DNA from: Acidimicrobiia bacterium
GTDB lineage: Bacteria; Actinomycetota; Acidimicrobiia; Acidimicrobiales; Poriferisodalaceae
Direction: 5' to 3'
DNA: 33,094 bases
Assembly (NCBI GenBank): GCA_012960315.1
Contig: DUBN01000019.1
Span: 1 to 33,094, forward strand
The notes under the pieces were generated by a model, which saw only the letters and a program-made list of their open reading frames with translations, was not told where the DNA came from and did not search any database. The position numbers and the translations under genes were made by a program. How positions within the stretch are numbered: position 1 is the first letter of the stretch; each line of letters begins with the position of its first letter. Shown here piece by piece: positions 8,120 to 16,173 of the stretch.

Positions 8120-8125
8120 TAGGGT
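8120..8125 (+). promoter_or_regulatory. -10 box TAGGGT for leaderless acyl-CoA dehydrogenase
   Basis: TAGGGT ends six bases before the ATG at 8132 and is part of the 9-mer CTAGGGTCA (8119-8127) found at two other gene starts in the window. The AGGG inside it could also act as a weak ribosome binding site if transcription starts further upstream. Confidence 0.5.
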
Positions 8126-8131
8126 CACAGT

Positions 8132-9319
8132 ATGAGTCAAGTTGCAGGGTTACGCGAGGAACACTTCAGCGAGCTTCTAGAGCGGGTGCGAGAGTTTCGT
8201 GACAGAGAGATCACTCCTTTCGTTATTGAATGGGAACAAAATCGGATCTTTCCCGTTGAAACCCTTTGTTCCGCGCATGATTTGGGACTTCTGGGCATGG
8301 AGATAGACCCAGCGTTGGGCGGTCTTGGATTGAGCTTCGGGCAAAAACTCAAGGTTTTGGATCTTCTCTCGGAGATCTCGATGCCTTACGCCTTTAGTTT
8401 GGTCAACACCCACAACGTCGCGGCACGACTGGCTCGGCATGGAACGGAAGAGTTACGGGATCGCTTTCTGCCAGATTTACTAGCGGGACGACGATTGGGC
8501 TCGACTGCCCTCACTGAACCCGGAGCGGGTAGCGATTTTTCAGCCATCACCACTCTTGCGTCGCCCGACGCCGATGGTTGGCGTCTCAACGGAGAAAAAG
8601 CTTGGATAACTAACGCAGCCGCCTCAAGCGTGATCGTCGCTTACGTACAGACTGATCATGGTGCCCGGGCACGGGGAATCGCCTCATTTCTTATCGACGG
8701 CACTAGCGACGGCTTCGAACGGCTAGAGCCTTACGATTTGATAGGAAGCCACTCAATTGGCACAGGCGGATTTCGCCTCAACGATTATTTTGCGCCCCAA
8801 GGAGATCTGCTAGCAGTTCCAGGCGAAGGTTTTGCCGCTGCTTTGGCGACGATCAACGAAGCGCGGACATACGTCGCTTCGATGTGCTGCGCGATGGTTG
8901 AGGCCTCTCTACGTTCGGCAGTGGGTTATGCGTGTCAGAGAGAAAGCTTTGGCAGGCCGATCATCGAACATCAGGGTCTTTCTTGGCAGCTAGCACGTGT
9001 GGCCAACCAACTCGAAGCAGCGCGAGCGCTTACCGACCAAGCCGTAACCGCGATCGAGCAAGGCGATAGTCGATCTGCAATTCTCCCGGCCGCGCATGCT
9101 AAAAAATTCGCCACTGAGATGGCGGAACCGGCGCTCACCGCTTGTGCTCAAGCAATGGGCGCAAATGGGCTAAAAGAAGAGCACCTCATCGGGCACCGAC
9201 TGACTGCGGCTCGCGTTGCTAATTATGTCGACGGAACAACAGAGATCATGACTGAGCGCATAGCTAAGTCTCTACCTGCGACTTACCATTTGACACCAGC
9301 GGCTTCGAAGGCCAGCTAA
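8132..9319 (+). CDS. Acyl-CoA dehydrogenase
   Basis: A 395-residue acyl-CoA dehydrogenase with the full three-domain layout: N-terminal helical domain, central beta domain with ALTEPGAGSDFSAI (126-139) and WRLNGEKAWITNA (150-162), and the C-terminal helical FAD domain with QRESFGRPIIEHQ (269-281) and ANGLKEEH. It oxidises acyl-CoA to 2-enoyl-CoA and passes electrons to ETF. An oddity: the usual catalytic-base motif YEGT reads YVDGTTEI (365-372), so D367 stands where medium- and short-chain enzymes have glutamate. The alternative base position of isovaleryl/long-chain enzymes seems to be alanine (A244 in NEART). Asp may serve as base, as in some ADGPDEVH-type relatives, or the substrate is unusual. 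It is followed 28 bases later by an alkyl sulfatase gene, suggesting one transcript. Confidence 0.94.
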   Translation: MSQVAGLREEHFSELLERVREFRDREITPFVIEWEQNRIFPVETLCSAHDLGLLGMEIDPALGGLGLSFGQKLKVLDLLSEISMPYAFSLVNTHNVAARLARHGTEELRDRFLPDLLAGRRLGSTALTEPGAGSDFSAITTLASPDADGWRLNGEKAWITNAAASSVIVAYVQTDHGARARGIASFLIDGTSDGFERLEPYDLIGSHSIGTGGFRLNDYFAPQGDLLAVPGEGFAAALATINEARTYVASMCCAMVEASLRSAVGYACQRESFGRPIIEHQGLSWQLARVANQLEAARALTDQAVTAIEQGDSRSAILPAAHAKKFATEMAEPALTACAQAMGANGLKEEHLIGHRLTAARVANYVDGTTEIMTERIAKSLPATYHLTPAASKAS

Positions 9320-9347
9320 ATTCACCGAGTCTGAACGAGGGAGCCAA

Positions 9348-11267
9348 ATGTCCGACACGCCGACCGCCCCAAAAGACGCCTCGGAACTCACAGTTGCGGC
9401 CAATACTGCTGCCTCGGCGATGATTTCTTTCGATGATGAGGCCGACTTCCAAAGAGCTCAGCAAGGTTTGTTGGCAACTCTTCCAGGCGCAACGGTTGCT
9501 ATTGATGACCATGTCGTCTGGGACTGCGCTCGTTACGACTTTCTCCGTAACACCGAACAGTCGCCCGACACTGTCCACCCGGGGCTCTGGCGTCAAGGAC
9601 GTCTCAACGCGATTCATGGGCTATTTGAGGTAATGGACGGAGTCTGGCAGGTACGCGGATACGACATCTCGAACCTCACGTTGATTGCCGGACGTACCGG
9701 CTGGATTTTGGTCGACGTATTAACCACTGCCGCGACCGCCTCGGCATGCCTCAAGCTTGCTAACGACCAACTCGGTGAACGACCCGTCAAAGCCATTATT
9801 TATACGCATTCTCATGCCGATCACTTCGGCGGTGTCTTAGGTGTTACCAGCGCAGAGGAAGTCGCTCGAGGAGACGTGAGAATCATTGCACCCGAAGGAT
9901 TTCTCGAAGAGGTCGTCAACGAGAACGTCATCGCCGGAGCAGCAATGAACCGAAGAGCTATGTACCAATTCGGCCTTTTTCTTCCTCCTGGCCCAAGAGG
10001 GCACATTGACAACGGGCTGGGCAAAGCATTTCCATTCAGTCCCTCAGGTCTTATCGCTCCAACCGAAATCATTGATCGAACGGGAACTGAACTTGAAGTA
10101 GATGGCGTGCGGATCGTATTTCAGAACACTCCAGATGCTGAGGCGCCCGCAGAAATGAACTTCTGGTTTCCCGATTTTCGATTGTTGTGTATGGCTGAAA
10201 ACTGCACACACAACATGCACAACCTGTATCCGATTCGGGGCGCACAAACCCGAGACGCGCTTGCCTGGTCCAAATACATCAACGAAGCCTTAGATCTATG
10301 GGGCGACAAGTCCGAAATCATGATCGCTACACATCATTGGCCTCGTTTCGGAACTACCGACTTGAAGAAGTTTCTCATCAAACAACGTGACGTTTATCGA
10401 TGGATGCATGATCAAACGATGCGTCTCGCGAACCTTGGATGGACGCCCAAGGAGATCGCCGAAAAGCTTAAGCTTCCCGACTGCTTTTCAACTGAATCAC
10501 ACGTTCAGGGGTACTACGGCACCGTAAGCCACAACGTGAAGTCCGTGTACAACAAATATCTCGGTTGGTATGACGCTAATCCGGCAAATCTCAATCCTCA
10601 TCCACCAACTCAAAGCAGTCGCCTTTACGTCGAATTTATGGGTGGCGCTGACTCAGTTCTACGTCAAGCGCGCTCATATTTCGAAGAGGGTGATTACCGA
10701 TGGGTCGCGGAGGTCGTAAATCACGTTGTGTTTGCTGATCCGTCAAACCAAGAAGCCCGAGAGCTACAGGCCGATGCGCTTGAACAGCTTGGTTACCAGT
10801 CTGAATCGGGAACCTGGCGCAATGCCTACCTTTATGGAGCTCTCGAACTTCGCTCCGGTTCACCAGACTTCATTGCAGGTCGCGGTCGGCAAATCGCTCA
10901 CGCCATGACTGCGGAACAGCTTTTCGACACCATGGGAGTTCGGCTCGACTCAGCACTGCTTGAAGGTCTGGACCTACGCATCAACTGGAAGTTCACAGAT
11001 CTGGACGAAACTCACGTGTTCGGGATCTCCAACAGTGCCGTCCACCATTTGCCTGATCGTCAAGCCGACGATGCTGTCGCAACAGTGACGCTGACACGTC
11101 GTGCTCTCGCCGAAGTCCTTGCAGCAGTAGGGTCAATAGCCGAGGCAATTAGCGACGGGGAAGTTAGCGTCCAAGGAGATGACTCTGTAATAGTTCACCT
11201 TTTTGAATCGATGACTGAATTTAGAATTTTCCCAATCATCGAACCCCTTGCCGAACAGGCGCACTAA
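9348..11267 (+). CDS. SdsA1/BDS1-type alkyl sulfatase (metallo-beta-lactamase fold)
   Basis: A 639-residue alkyl sulfatase. The zinc-binding motif THSHADH gives H154, H156, D158 and H159; E265 (DAEAPAEM), E284 (CMAENCTH) and H329 (ATHHWPR) fall at a constant offset of 15 from the zinc ligands known in Pseudomonas SdsA1. The central dimerisation domain follows (about 340-510, including GYYGTVSHNVKSVYNKYLGWYD within it), then a C-terminal SCP2-like lipid-binding domain (about 515-639). Such enzymes release sulfate from primary or secondary alkyl sulfates, leaving an alcohol. Unlike SdsA1 there is no obvious signal peptide, so it may act in the cytoplasm. A ribosome binding site AGGGAG lies just before the ATG. 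It follows the acyl-CoA dehydrogenase by 28 bases. The last 32 bases overlap the end of the convergent EamA gene. Confidence 0.93.
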   Translation: MSDTPTAPKDASELTVAANTAASAMISFDDEADFQRAQQGLLATLPGATVAIDDHVVWDCARYDFLRNTEQSPDTVHPGLWRQGRLNAIHGLFEVMDGVWQVRGYDISNLTLIAGRTGWILVDVLTTAATASACLKLANDQLGERPVKAIIYTHSHADHFGGVLGVTSAEEVARGDVRIIAPEGFLEEVVNENVIAGAAMNRRAMYQFGLFLPPGPRGHIDNGLGKAFPFSPSGLIAPTEIIDRTGTELEVDGVRIVFQNTPDAEAPAEMNFWFPDFRLLCMAENCTHNMHNLYPIRGAQTRDALAWSKYINEALDLWGDKSEIMIATHHWPRFGTTDLKKFLIKQRDVYRWMHDQTMRLANLGWTPKEIAEKLKLPDCFSTESHVQGYYGTVSHNVKSVYNKYLGWYDANPANLNPHPPTQSSRLYVEFMGGADSVLRQARSYFEEGDYRWVAEVVNHVVFADPSNQEARELQADALEQLGYQSESGTWRNAYLYGALELRSGSPDFIAGRGRQIAHAMTAEQLFDTMGVRLDSALLEGLDLRINWKFTDLDETHVFGISNSAVHHLPDRQADDAVATVTLTRRALAEVLAAVGSIAEAISDGEVSVQGDDSVIVHLFESMTEFRIFPIIEPLAEQAH

Positions 11268-12204
11268 TGACAAGAGCTACAGAACCGAGCAGGGCAAGAC
11301 CTCCAAAAGCCTGAGTTAGGGTGATCGCTTCATCATGCAAGGGCCAGGCGAGCCCCACAGCAACTAAATGCATCGCAAGGTTGTACAGCGACGAGCGCGC
11401 CACTTCCAAGTGTCCATGGACCCATGTCATCAAAACGTGCCCGAAGACACCGGTAATGAACGCGACGATCGAAATCCACAGCCAATCACTCCCACCGAAT
11501 TCCCCCCAATCCGATCGCTGGGTAATGAGCAGCACCGGTAGTACGGTCGCTACGAAAGACCAGATATTGATGCCGGCCATCCATTCGATCGGATCAACGT
11601 CGTGACCCGTGCGGGCCTGCCGTGTTAGTACAAAATACGCGGTGAAGGTAACCAAAGACAGGCCGGCATAACCCATGCCTGTGAGAGACGCGCTCAAATC
11701 GCCACCCGCCCCGACGACGACAAAAACGGCTCCACCAACTCCAGTAAGAGTGAAGAACAACTGGCGCATCGACGGCCGTTCTCCCCAAAGCGGGCCTGAG
11801 AGCACGAGTAGCAACGCGGGCTGCATAGCCATCACCGTCGACAACAAAGAAATAGCGGTTTGCTGAACTGCAGCAAAGACAAAAATCAGGTTAAAACCGA
11901 AACAAAGGCCCGGCAGAGCGGTGGACCAAAAGACGCGCCGACTCAACCTGCGACCTCGAACTGCTAGTAGTAGCAAAAGAATTGGCGATGAAATCCCGAA
12001 GCGGATGAAAGTGGAAATCAGAGGGGACGCAGTTATGAGTTTCGAAATGGGGGGCCCAATTCCCCAGACGACGACCACTACGGCCATAACTAAAAGGGGT
12101 AGGGCGCGACCGTCCTGCCCCGGTGAGTCCGACTTCTTACTATTTGAGGCTGATCCGATTAGAAATACTGACGGGGCACGAGGCCCCGCACCGGCTACCG
12201 CCAC
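11236..12204 (-). CDS. EamA/DMT-superfamily transporter
   Basis: A 322-residue membrane protein with about ten hydrophobic segments in two EamA repeats. The first half contains VVVVWGIGPPISKL (43-56) and SLLSTVMAMQPALLLVLSG, the second ARSSLYNLAMHLVAVGLAW followed by EAITLTQAFGGLALLGS, the usual end of a drug/metabolite transporter repeat. The first 34 residues are hydrophilic and not part of the fold, so the true start may be later than the GTG at 12204. It begins inside the last codons of the nitroreductase upstream (10-base overlap), pointing to one operon of two nitroreductases and this exporter. Substrate unknown. Its 3' end overlaps the alkyl sulfatase gene on the other strand by 32 bases. 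Confidence 0.9.
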   Translation of the reverse strand: MAVAGAGPRAPSVFLIGSASNSKKSDSPGQDGRALPLLVMAVVVVVWGIGPPISKLITASPLISTFIRFGISSPILLLLLAVRGRRLSRRVFWSTALPGLCFGFNLIFVFAAVQQTAISLLSTVMAMQPALLLVLSGPLWGERPSMRQLFFTLTGVGGAVFVVVGAGGDLSASLTGMGYAGLSLVTFTAYFVLTRQARTGHDVDPIEWMAGINIWSFVATVLPVLLITQRSDWGEFGGSDWLWISIVAFITGVFGHVLMTWVHGHLEVARSSLYNLAMHLVAVGLAWPLHDEAITLTQAFGGLALLGSVALVISAPVRQGVR

Positions 12205-12848
12205 ACAGCCCCAAACACGTCGTCATACGCCAGAATTGAGGCAGGTTGACGAGAGATCGGTCCATGTCCTTTACCAATGGGATAGCCAAGGGGCACCATG
12301 CCAAGAGTCGCCCAGCCTTCCGGAATTTGTAGGGCAGCCTTCACCTCGTCTTCGGCTAGGCAGTGCAAAGTGGTCAAGACACAACCCAATCCCTCAGTGC
12401 GGGCGGCCAACATCGCGTTCTGAATAGCGGTGTAGACCGAGCCACCACCAACCATCGAAATTCGATCCAATTTGGCGTCAGTAATTGCCATCATCTTTGG
12501 GTCCGCTACGAACATCAGAATGACCGGAGCCTCCTGAATGTGATCGGCGAGGTAATCACCAGCGATGCGATTTCTTCGCGCTTTTTCGGCTTCTTCCGAG
12601 GGGAGTGCCTCAATCCTCGCGTCGTAACCCTTCGCGTAGCTATACCAGGCGGGTCGGTAAACATCAGCTAGTGCTTGTTTCCGTTCAGCGCTTCGGACTA
12701 CCACCACACGCCATGGCTGCATATTGCCACCGGTCGGAGCCCAAGCCGCCGCCTGTAAAACGCGGTCTAATACGTCGTCTGGGATGGGGTCGGAGCGAAG
12801 GCGACGCACCGCGCGAAGTGTGCTCATCATCTGATAGATGTCATTCAT
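12195..12848 (-). CDS. Nitroreductase-family FMN protein (downstream copy)
   Basis: A 217-residue nitroreductase-fold protein. It opens with TLRAVRRLRSDPIP (10-23), the arginine-rich FMN-phosphate site, then AAWAPTGGNMQPWRV (34-48), the flavin-contacting loop, and ends with GLGCVLTTL and LGMVPLGYPIG, which are standard. Members reduce nitro groups, quinones, enones or take part in flavin and halide chemistry; specificity is not visible. GAGG eight bases before the ATG is a good ribosome binding site. It lies ten bases downstream of a second, diverged nitroreductase, with an EamA transporter overlapping its own end. Family members work as dimers, so a heterodimer of the two products is possible but unproven. 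Confidence 0.92.
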   Translation of the reverse strand: MNDIYQMMSTLRAVRRLRSDPIPDDVLDRVLQAAAWAPTGGNMQPWRVVVVRSAERKQALADVYRPAWYSYAKGYDARIEALPSEEAEKARRNRIAGDYLADHIQEAPVILMFVADPKMMAITDAKLDRISMVGGGSVYTAIQNAMLAARTEGLGCVLTTLHCLAEDEVKAALQIPEGWATLGMVPLGYPIGKGHGPISRQPASILAYDDVFGAVWR

Positions 12849-12858
12849 AATTTGATCC

Positions 12859-13509
12859 TCACAACCAAGTTGACCATTCGTCTACGCGCATCCGTTCACT
12901 CCGAAGGCTATTGACTGGCTTGGCGTCGTCACGCTTTCCAATAGCCATTCCACAGAAAAGCATTTCTTGTTCTGGTGCGCCGCAAAACTCTTGCACGGAC
13001 TGCCAATGATTAGCCCATGCTTCTTGTGGGCATGTGTCGAGGCCAGCCTCGACAGCAAGCAGCATGAAGTTTTGAAGGAACATCCCTAAGTCAGACCATT
13101 GAGCGGCACCCATGTTTCTTTCAATGAAACAAAAGAAAGCTGCAGGGGCACCAAAAAATTCGAAGTTGCGAGCTAAGTGAGCGAACCGTGCCGGCTTGTC
13201 CTCTCGCGGTATACCAAGTTTTTCGTACATAGCTTCGCCTAATTCGTAACGGCTCGTTCGGTACGGCTCTTGCAAATTCGGTGGGTAAACCGGATATTCA
13301 GATTCGCCAGGTCGTCGGTCCGATATAAACGCGCGAAAATTTGTCATGGATTCGCCGTTCAGAACGTAGACCTTCCAGGGCTGAACATTTCCTCCAGACG
13401 GAGCACGTGCCGCGACCTCTAGGAGTTCACGGATTTGTTGATTACTTACCGCATCGGGCAAAAACGACCGTATCGATGCGCGACGCTGGGTAGCTTCGGT
13501 CACATTCAC
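12859..13509 (-). CDS. Nitroreductase-family FMN protein (upstream copy)
   Basis: A 216-residue nitroreductase related to but clearly diverged from its neighbour. Key parts: TQRRASIRSFLPD (7-19), AARAPSGGNVQPWKVYVL (33-50), a long insert rich in P and Y (EYPVYPPNLQEPYRTSRYE, 71-89), QWSDLGMFLQNFMLLA (136-151), GLDTCPQEAW and the end MLFCGMAIGKRD. This set of motifs is seen in a widespread NADPH-dependent nitroreductase group often found with aromatic or lipid catabolism genes. The GTG start has AGGAG six bases upstream. A TAATCT box lies eleven bases before the start. Together with the downstream copy and the EamA gene it forms a tight operon. Substrate unknown. Confidence 0.92.
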   Translation of the reverse strand: MNVTEATQRRASIRSFLPDAVSNQQIRELLEVAARAPSGGNVQPWKVYVLNGESMTNFRAFISDRRPGESEYPVYPPNLQEPYRTSRYELGEAMYEKLGIPREDKPARFAHLARNFEFFGAPAAFFCFIERNMGAAQWSDLGMFLQNFMLLAVEAGLDTCPQEAWANHWQSVQEFCGAPEQEMLFCGMAIGKRDDAKPVNSLRSERMRVDEWSTWL

Positions 13510-13566
13510 TAGATGCTCCTAGATTAAGACGGTGACACGAGTGTGCCTCAACTGAGCGACGGCTGC

Positions 13567-14343
13567 TCAGGAACTTCTCAACGATTCGGTAGCTCCATCG
13601 ACGGAAAGCACCTGTCCCGAGACATGCCTACCGGCAGGTGACGCCATGTAGACAACAGCGCCCGCGACGTCGGCAGCATCCATGAAGCGGCGCATCGAAA
13701 CCTGTTCTTCGTAACCTCGGCGAAGAGATGAGGCGTCCACTCCTGTGACAGCCGCCTCTCGTTCAATCACTTGGTCCATTCTTGGTCCCCCCACCGAACC
13801 TGGACAGACAACATTCACTCGAATGTTGTCTGCGCCTAATTCCATTGCCCAACTACGACCGAGGCCAACAATCGCCCACTTTGCCGCCACATATGGTGAC
13901 CGGTATGGGTACGGGAATATTCCTGCAGTTGACGCAATGTTGACAATCAATCCCGCGCCAGATGCGCGCAAGAACGGGACCGCTCGCGCTGTCACTCGAA
14001 ATGTTCCACCCACATTTACTCGAATCACTTCGTCAAAGGCGCCCGCGTCGATTTCGTCGACCAGGCCCGCAGGCCCGGCCACGCCGACGTTGTTTACCAG
14101 AATGTCTAACCCGCCAAATTTCTGGTCTACTGCGTTGAACAGTTGATCAACTGCGTTGTCATCTGCGATATCGCTCACAAAGTCAGGGCCGGTAGAGGCA
14201 TCGATATCACAAATAAAAACGTCCGCTCCAGCAGCACGAAGGGCGTCAGCAATTGCTTGACCAATGCCGGACCCGCCACCTGTAACGAGCGCGCGGGTTC
14301 CCGGTTGTACGCGTCCAGCATCGAGAATTAGAGGTTCGCTCAC
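13567..14343 (-). CDS. SDR-family oxidoreductase
   Basis: A classical SDR of 258 residues from the GTG at 14343 (259 from the TTG just before). Numbering from the TTG, the cofactor loop TGGGSGIG is at 22-29, D47 after the second strand suggests NAD(H), NNVG is at 85-88, N111 follows, and S139, Y152 and K156 (YVAAK) complete the tetrad. It ends with GQVLSVDGA, the usual SDR tail. The GTG is preferred because GTG is the commoner leaderless codon; a TAGGGT box lies eight bases before it and five before the TTG. The gene is followed 57 bases later by the nitroreductase pair on the same strand and is divergent from another SDR at 14438. The alcohol or ketone it acts on is unknown. Confidence 0.9.
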   Translation of the reverse strand: MSEPLILDAGRVQPGTRALVTGGGSGIGQAIADALRAAGADVFICDIDASTGPDFVSDIADDNAVDQLFNAVDQKFGGLDILVNNVGVAGPAGLVDEIDAGAFDEVIRVNVGGTFRVTARAVPFLRASGAGLIVNIASTAGIFPYPYRSPYVAAKWAIVGLGRSWAMELGADNIRVNVVCPGSVGGPRMDQVIEREAAVTGVDASSLRRGYEEQVSMRRFMDAADVAGAVVYMASPAGRHVSGQVLSVDGATESLRSS

Positions 14344-14351
14344 CAACGCGC

Positions 14352-14357
14352 ACCCTA
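14352..14357 (-). promoter_or_regulatory. -10 box TAGGGT for leaderless SDR
   Basis: TAGGGT on the minus strand lies five bases before a TTG and eight before a GTG, both in frame with the SDR. Transcription would begin at or next to these codons. Confidence 0.4.
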
Positions 14358-14437
14358 ATTCGTGGCGCCGCGATTAGACGGTCAATACTTTGCGGCGTAG
14401 ACAAAGGACGGCAAAGATCTGCTCAACAGGGGGAACG

Positions 14438-15205
14438 ATGACCGAAGCACCTAACTTTTCAACGGATCTGACGGGTCAAACCGCGTTGGTAACAGGCACC
14501 ACTTCCGGCTTGGGGCGCCGTTTTGCTGAGGTGCTCGCGGCATGCGGCGCGAACGTCGCAGTCGCCGGTCGACGAGTTGATCGACTTGAAGAGTTAGCCG
14601 ACCGTTTGAGAAACGCAGGTGGGAACGTTTTGACCGTCCCCCTTGACGTCACGGACACTGACGCCTTGTTCACTTCAGTCGAAAGAGTCCAAGACGAGCT
14701 GGGACCCATTCAGATATTGGTCAATAATGCCGGCAAACCCGATGCAAAGCTTGCATTGAAAATGGACCCAAAGTTCGTTGATGAGATGGTCGCTACGAAT
14801 CTGACCTCACTCTTCCATTTGGCAAGCGAAGTAACGCGCCGTCTTATCGAAGCGCAACTCCCAGGGCGCATAGTCAACATCGCATCTGGGGCGGCCTACA
14901 GCGCCGGTATTGGAACTTCGTGGTACGCGATCACCAAGAGCGCTGTTGTTCGAATGACCGAAATGTTGGCTCTTGAGTTTGCGCGCTACGACGTAAATGT
15001 CAACTGCATTGCGCCGGGCGCGTTTGAAAGCGAAATGATGGATGGCATGCTCGAACGGATGGGCGACATCACGCGAGAATTCCCACGCAAACGAATAGGG
15101 AAACCATCTCAGCTCGACAGCACGTTGCTTTACTTGGTGTCTCCAGACTCTGACTTCGTGACCGGCGCGACTATCCGTGTTCATGATGGTCAAGGTGCCC
15201 GTTGA
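14438..15205 (+). CDS. SDR-family oxidoreductase heading the PhyH-hydrolase-exporter row
   Basis: A 255-residue SDR. The frame runs back to a TTG at 14390, but the ATG at 14438 has a strong GGGGGAA site just before it and is taken as the start. From there, TGTTSGLG is at 19-26, R45/R46 after the second strand (AGRRVDRL) suggest NADP(H), NNAG is at 96-99, and S150, Y163 and K167 (YAITK) are the catalytic residues. APGAFESEMM (193-202) and the tail GATIRVHDGQG replace the usual APG...T and VDGG patterns slightly. It is followed after 35 bases by a PhyH dioxygenase, itself coupled to an esterase and an exporter, so it may oxidise the alcohol made by one of these. Substrate unknown. Confidence 0.92.
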   Translation: MTEAPNFSTDLTGQTALVTGTTSGLGRRFAEVLAACGANVAVAGRRVDRLEELADRLRNAGGNVLTVPLDVTDTDALFTSVERVQDELGPIQILVNNAGKPDAKLALKMDPKFVDEMVATNLTSLFHLASEVTRRLIEAQLPGRIVNIASGAAYSAGIGTSWYAITKSAVVRMTEMLALEFARYDVNVNCIAPGAFESEMMDGMLERMGDITREFPRKRIGKPSQLDSTLLYLVSPDSDFVTGATIRVHDGQGAR

Positions 15206-15228
15206 GCGGCCTCCATGGCTCCGCGGAG

Positions 15229-15234
15229 TAGCCT
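15229..15234 (+). promoter_or_regulatory. -10 box for leaderless PhyH gene (internal promoter)
   Basis: TAGCCT ends six bases before the ATG at 15241, in the 35-base gap after the SDR. It would let the PhyH-esterase-exporter part be expressed apart from the SDR. Confidence 0.4.
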
Positions 15235-15240
15235 CCCCAA

Positions 15241-16173
15241 ATGGTGACCACTGACCTTGACGCGGCGGCTGAAGAATGGCGAACACAAGGGTGGACTGTC
15301 GTACATGACTTGGTGCCCGCAGCGGAAATCGACCAAGCGGTAAATGAGCTATGGAAACATTTCCCTACTCCTGCTGCTTATCACTCCGGAAATCCCGAAG
15401 CTCTCGCTTACTTCGAGAACGAAAGCACTGATAGCCGATACAAGCCTGCGAGCCAAGGCGCATCACACGGGATGAGCCGCAAAGGCGACGAGGGGTCCAA
15501 TTTTCGTTTACGTCAATTTCTAGGGCACGTCCTTTTTCCATATGACACCCACCGGCTCAATCGACTGCAGATTCATCCCCGCGTCGTCGAGTTCGCTAAA
15601 CGAGCCATGGGCGCTGACGACATCCGGTTGTACCAAGCGAGGATCTGGGGAAAGTACACCGGTGTCACTAATTATGAGCAACCCTTCCATCAAGACCGCA
15701 ATCACAACATTGTCCCGGACCGACTTGAACCGGACTGGTGGAACCTGGAGGGTTTCCTGTATCTATCCGACGTGGAAGATGGCGTCGGTCCGACTGAAGT
15801 ACTCAGTCTCGGCGATGCTCCTCCGGGCTTGAATCCTCAGGCAGCAGCTGGGCGGCGAGGCTCATATCTCGCGTATCGCTCCGATGTGTGGCACCGGGGA
15901 GTAAATCTCACTAGGCATGAAGGTTCGCGATTTTTGATGAATATCGCGTTTAAACACGCACACCATGAGTGGATCGGTTTCGACAGTTTTCAACAAAATT
16001 CCAATCGGGGTCCGTGGTCGAAGTTTGCTGCTAGTTGCACCCCTGAGGAACTCGCCTTATTCGGAGCACCCAGGCCAGGTCACCCTTATTGGACTTCAGA
16101 ACTCGTTGATGCGCTGGAAGTGCGTTACCAAGGTATTGACGCACGTCCATGGCGAGAGGCTCTAGATAAGTGA
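15241..16173 (+). CDS. Phytanoyl-CoA dioxygenase (PhyH)-family protein
   Basis: A 310-residue member of the PhyH branch of 2-oxoglutarate/Fe(II) oxygenases. The iron ligands are H150 and D152 in PFHQDRNHN and H218 in VWHRGVNL, with R225 or R230 placed to bind 2-oxoglutarate. Family members hydroxylate phytanoyl-CoA, ectoine, halogenated or specialised metabolites; the rather rich histidine and tryptophan content around 160-170 (PDWWNLEGFLYL) is typical of the bacterial small-molecule group. The stop codon overlaps the GTG of the next gene (GTGA), so it is coupled to the serine hydrolase. No signal peptide. The exact reaction is unknown; a hydroxylation in a catabolic or detoxifying pathway is the simplest reading. 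Confidence 0.9.
   Translation: MVTTDLDAAAEEWRTQGWTVVHDLVPAAEIDQAVNELWKHFPTPAAYHSGNPEALAYFENESTDSRYKPASQGASHGMSRKGDEGSNFRLRQFLGHVLFPYDTHRLNRLQIHPRVVEFAKRAMGADDIRLYQARIWGKYTGVTNYEQPFHQDRNHNIVPDRLEPDWWNLEGFLYLSDVEDGVGPTEVLSLGDAPPGLNPQAAAGRRGSYLAYRSDVWHRGVNLTRHEGSRFLMNIAFKHAHHEWIGFDSFQQNSNRGPWSKFAASCTPEELALFGAPRPGHPYWTSELVDALEVRYQGIDARPWREALDK

Noticed and set aside
14390-14437. TTG start for the SDR at 14390
   Set aside because: The 16 extra residues are basic and not SDR-like, while the ATG at 14438 has a strong ribosome binding site.
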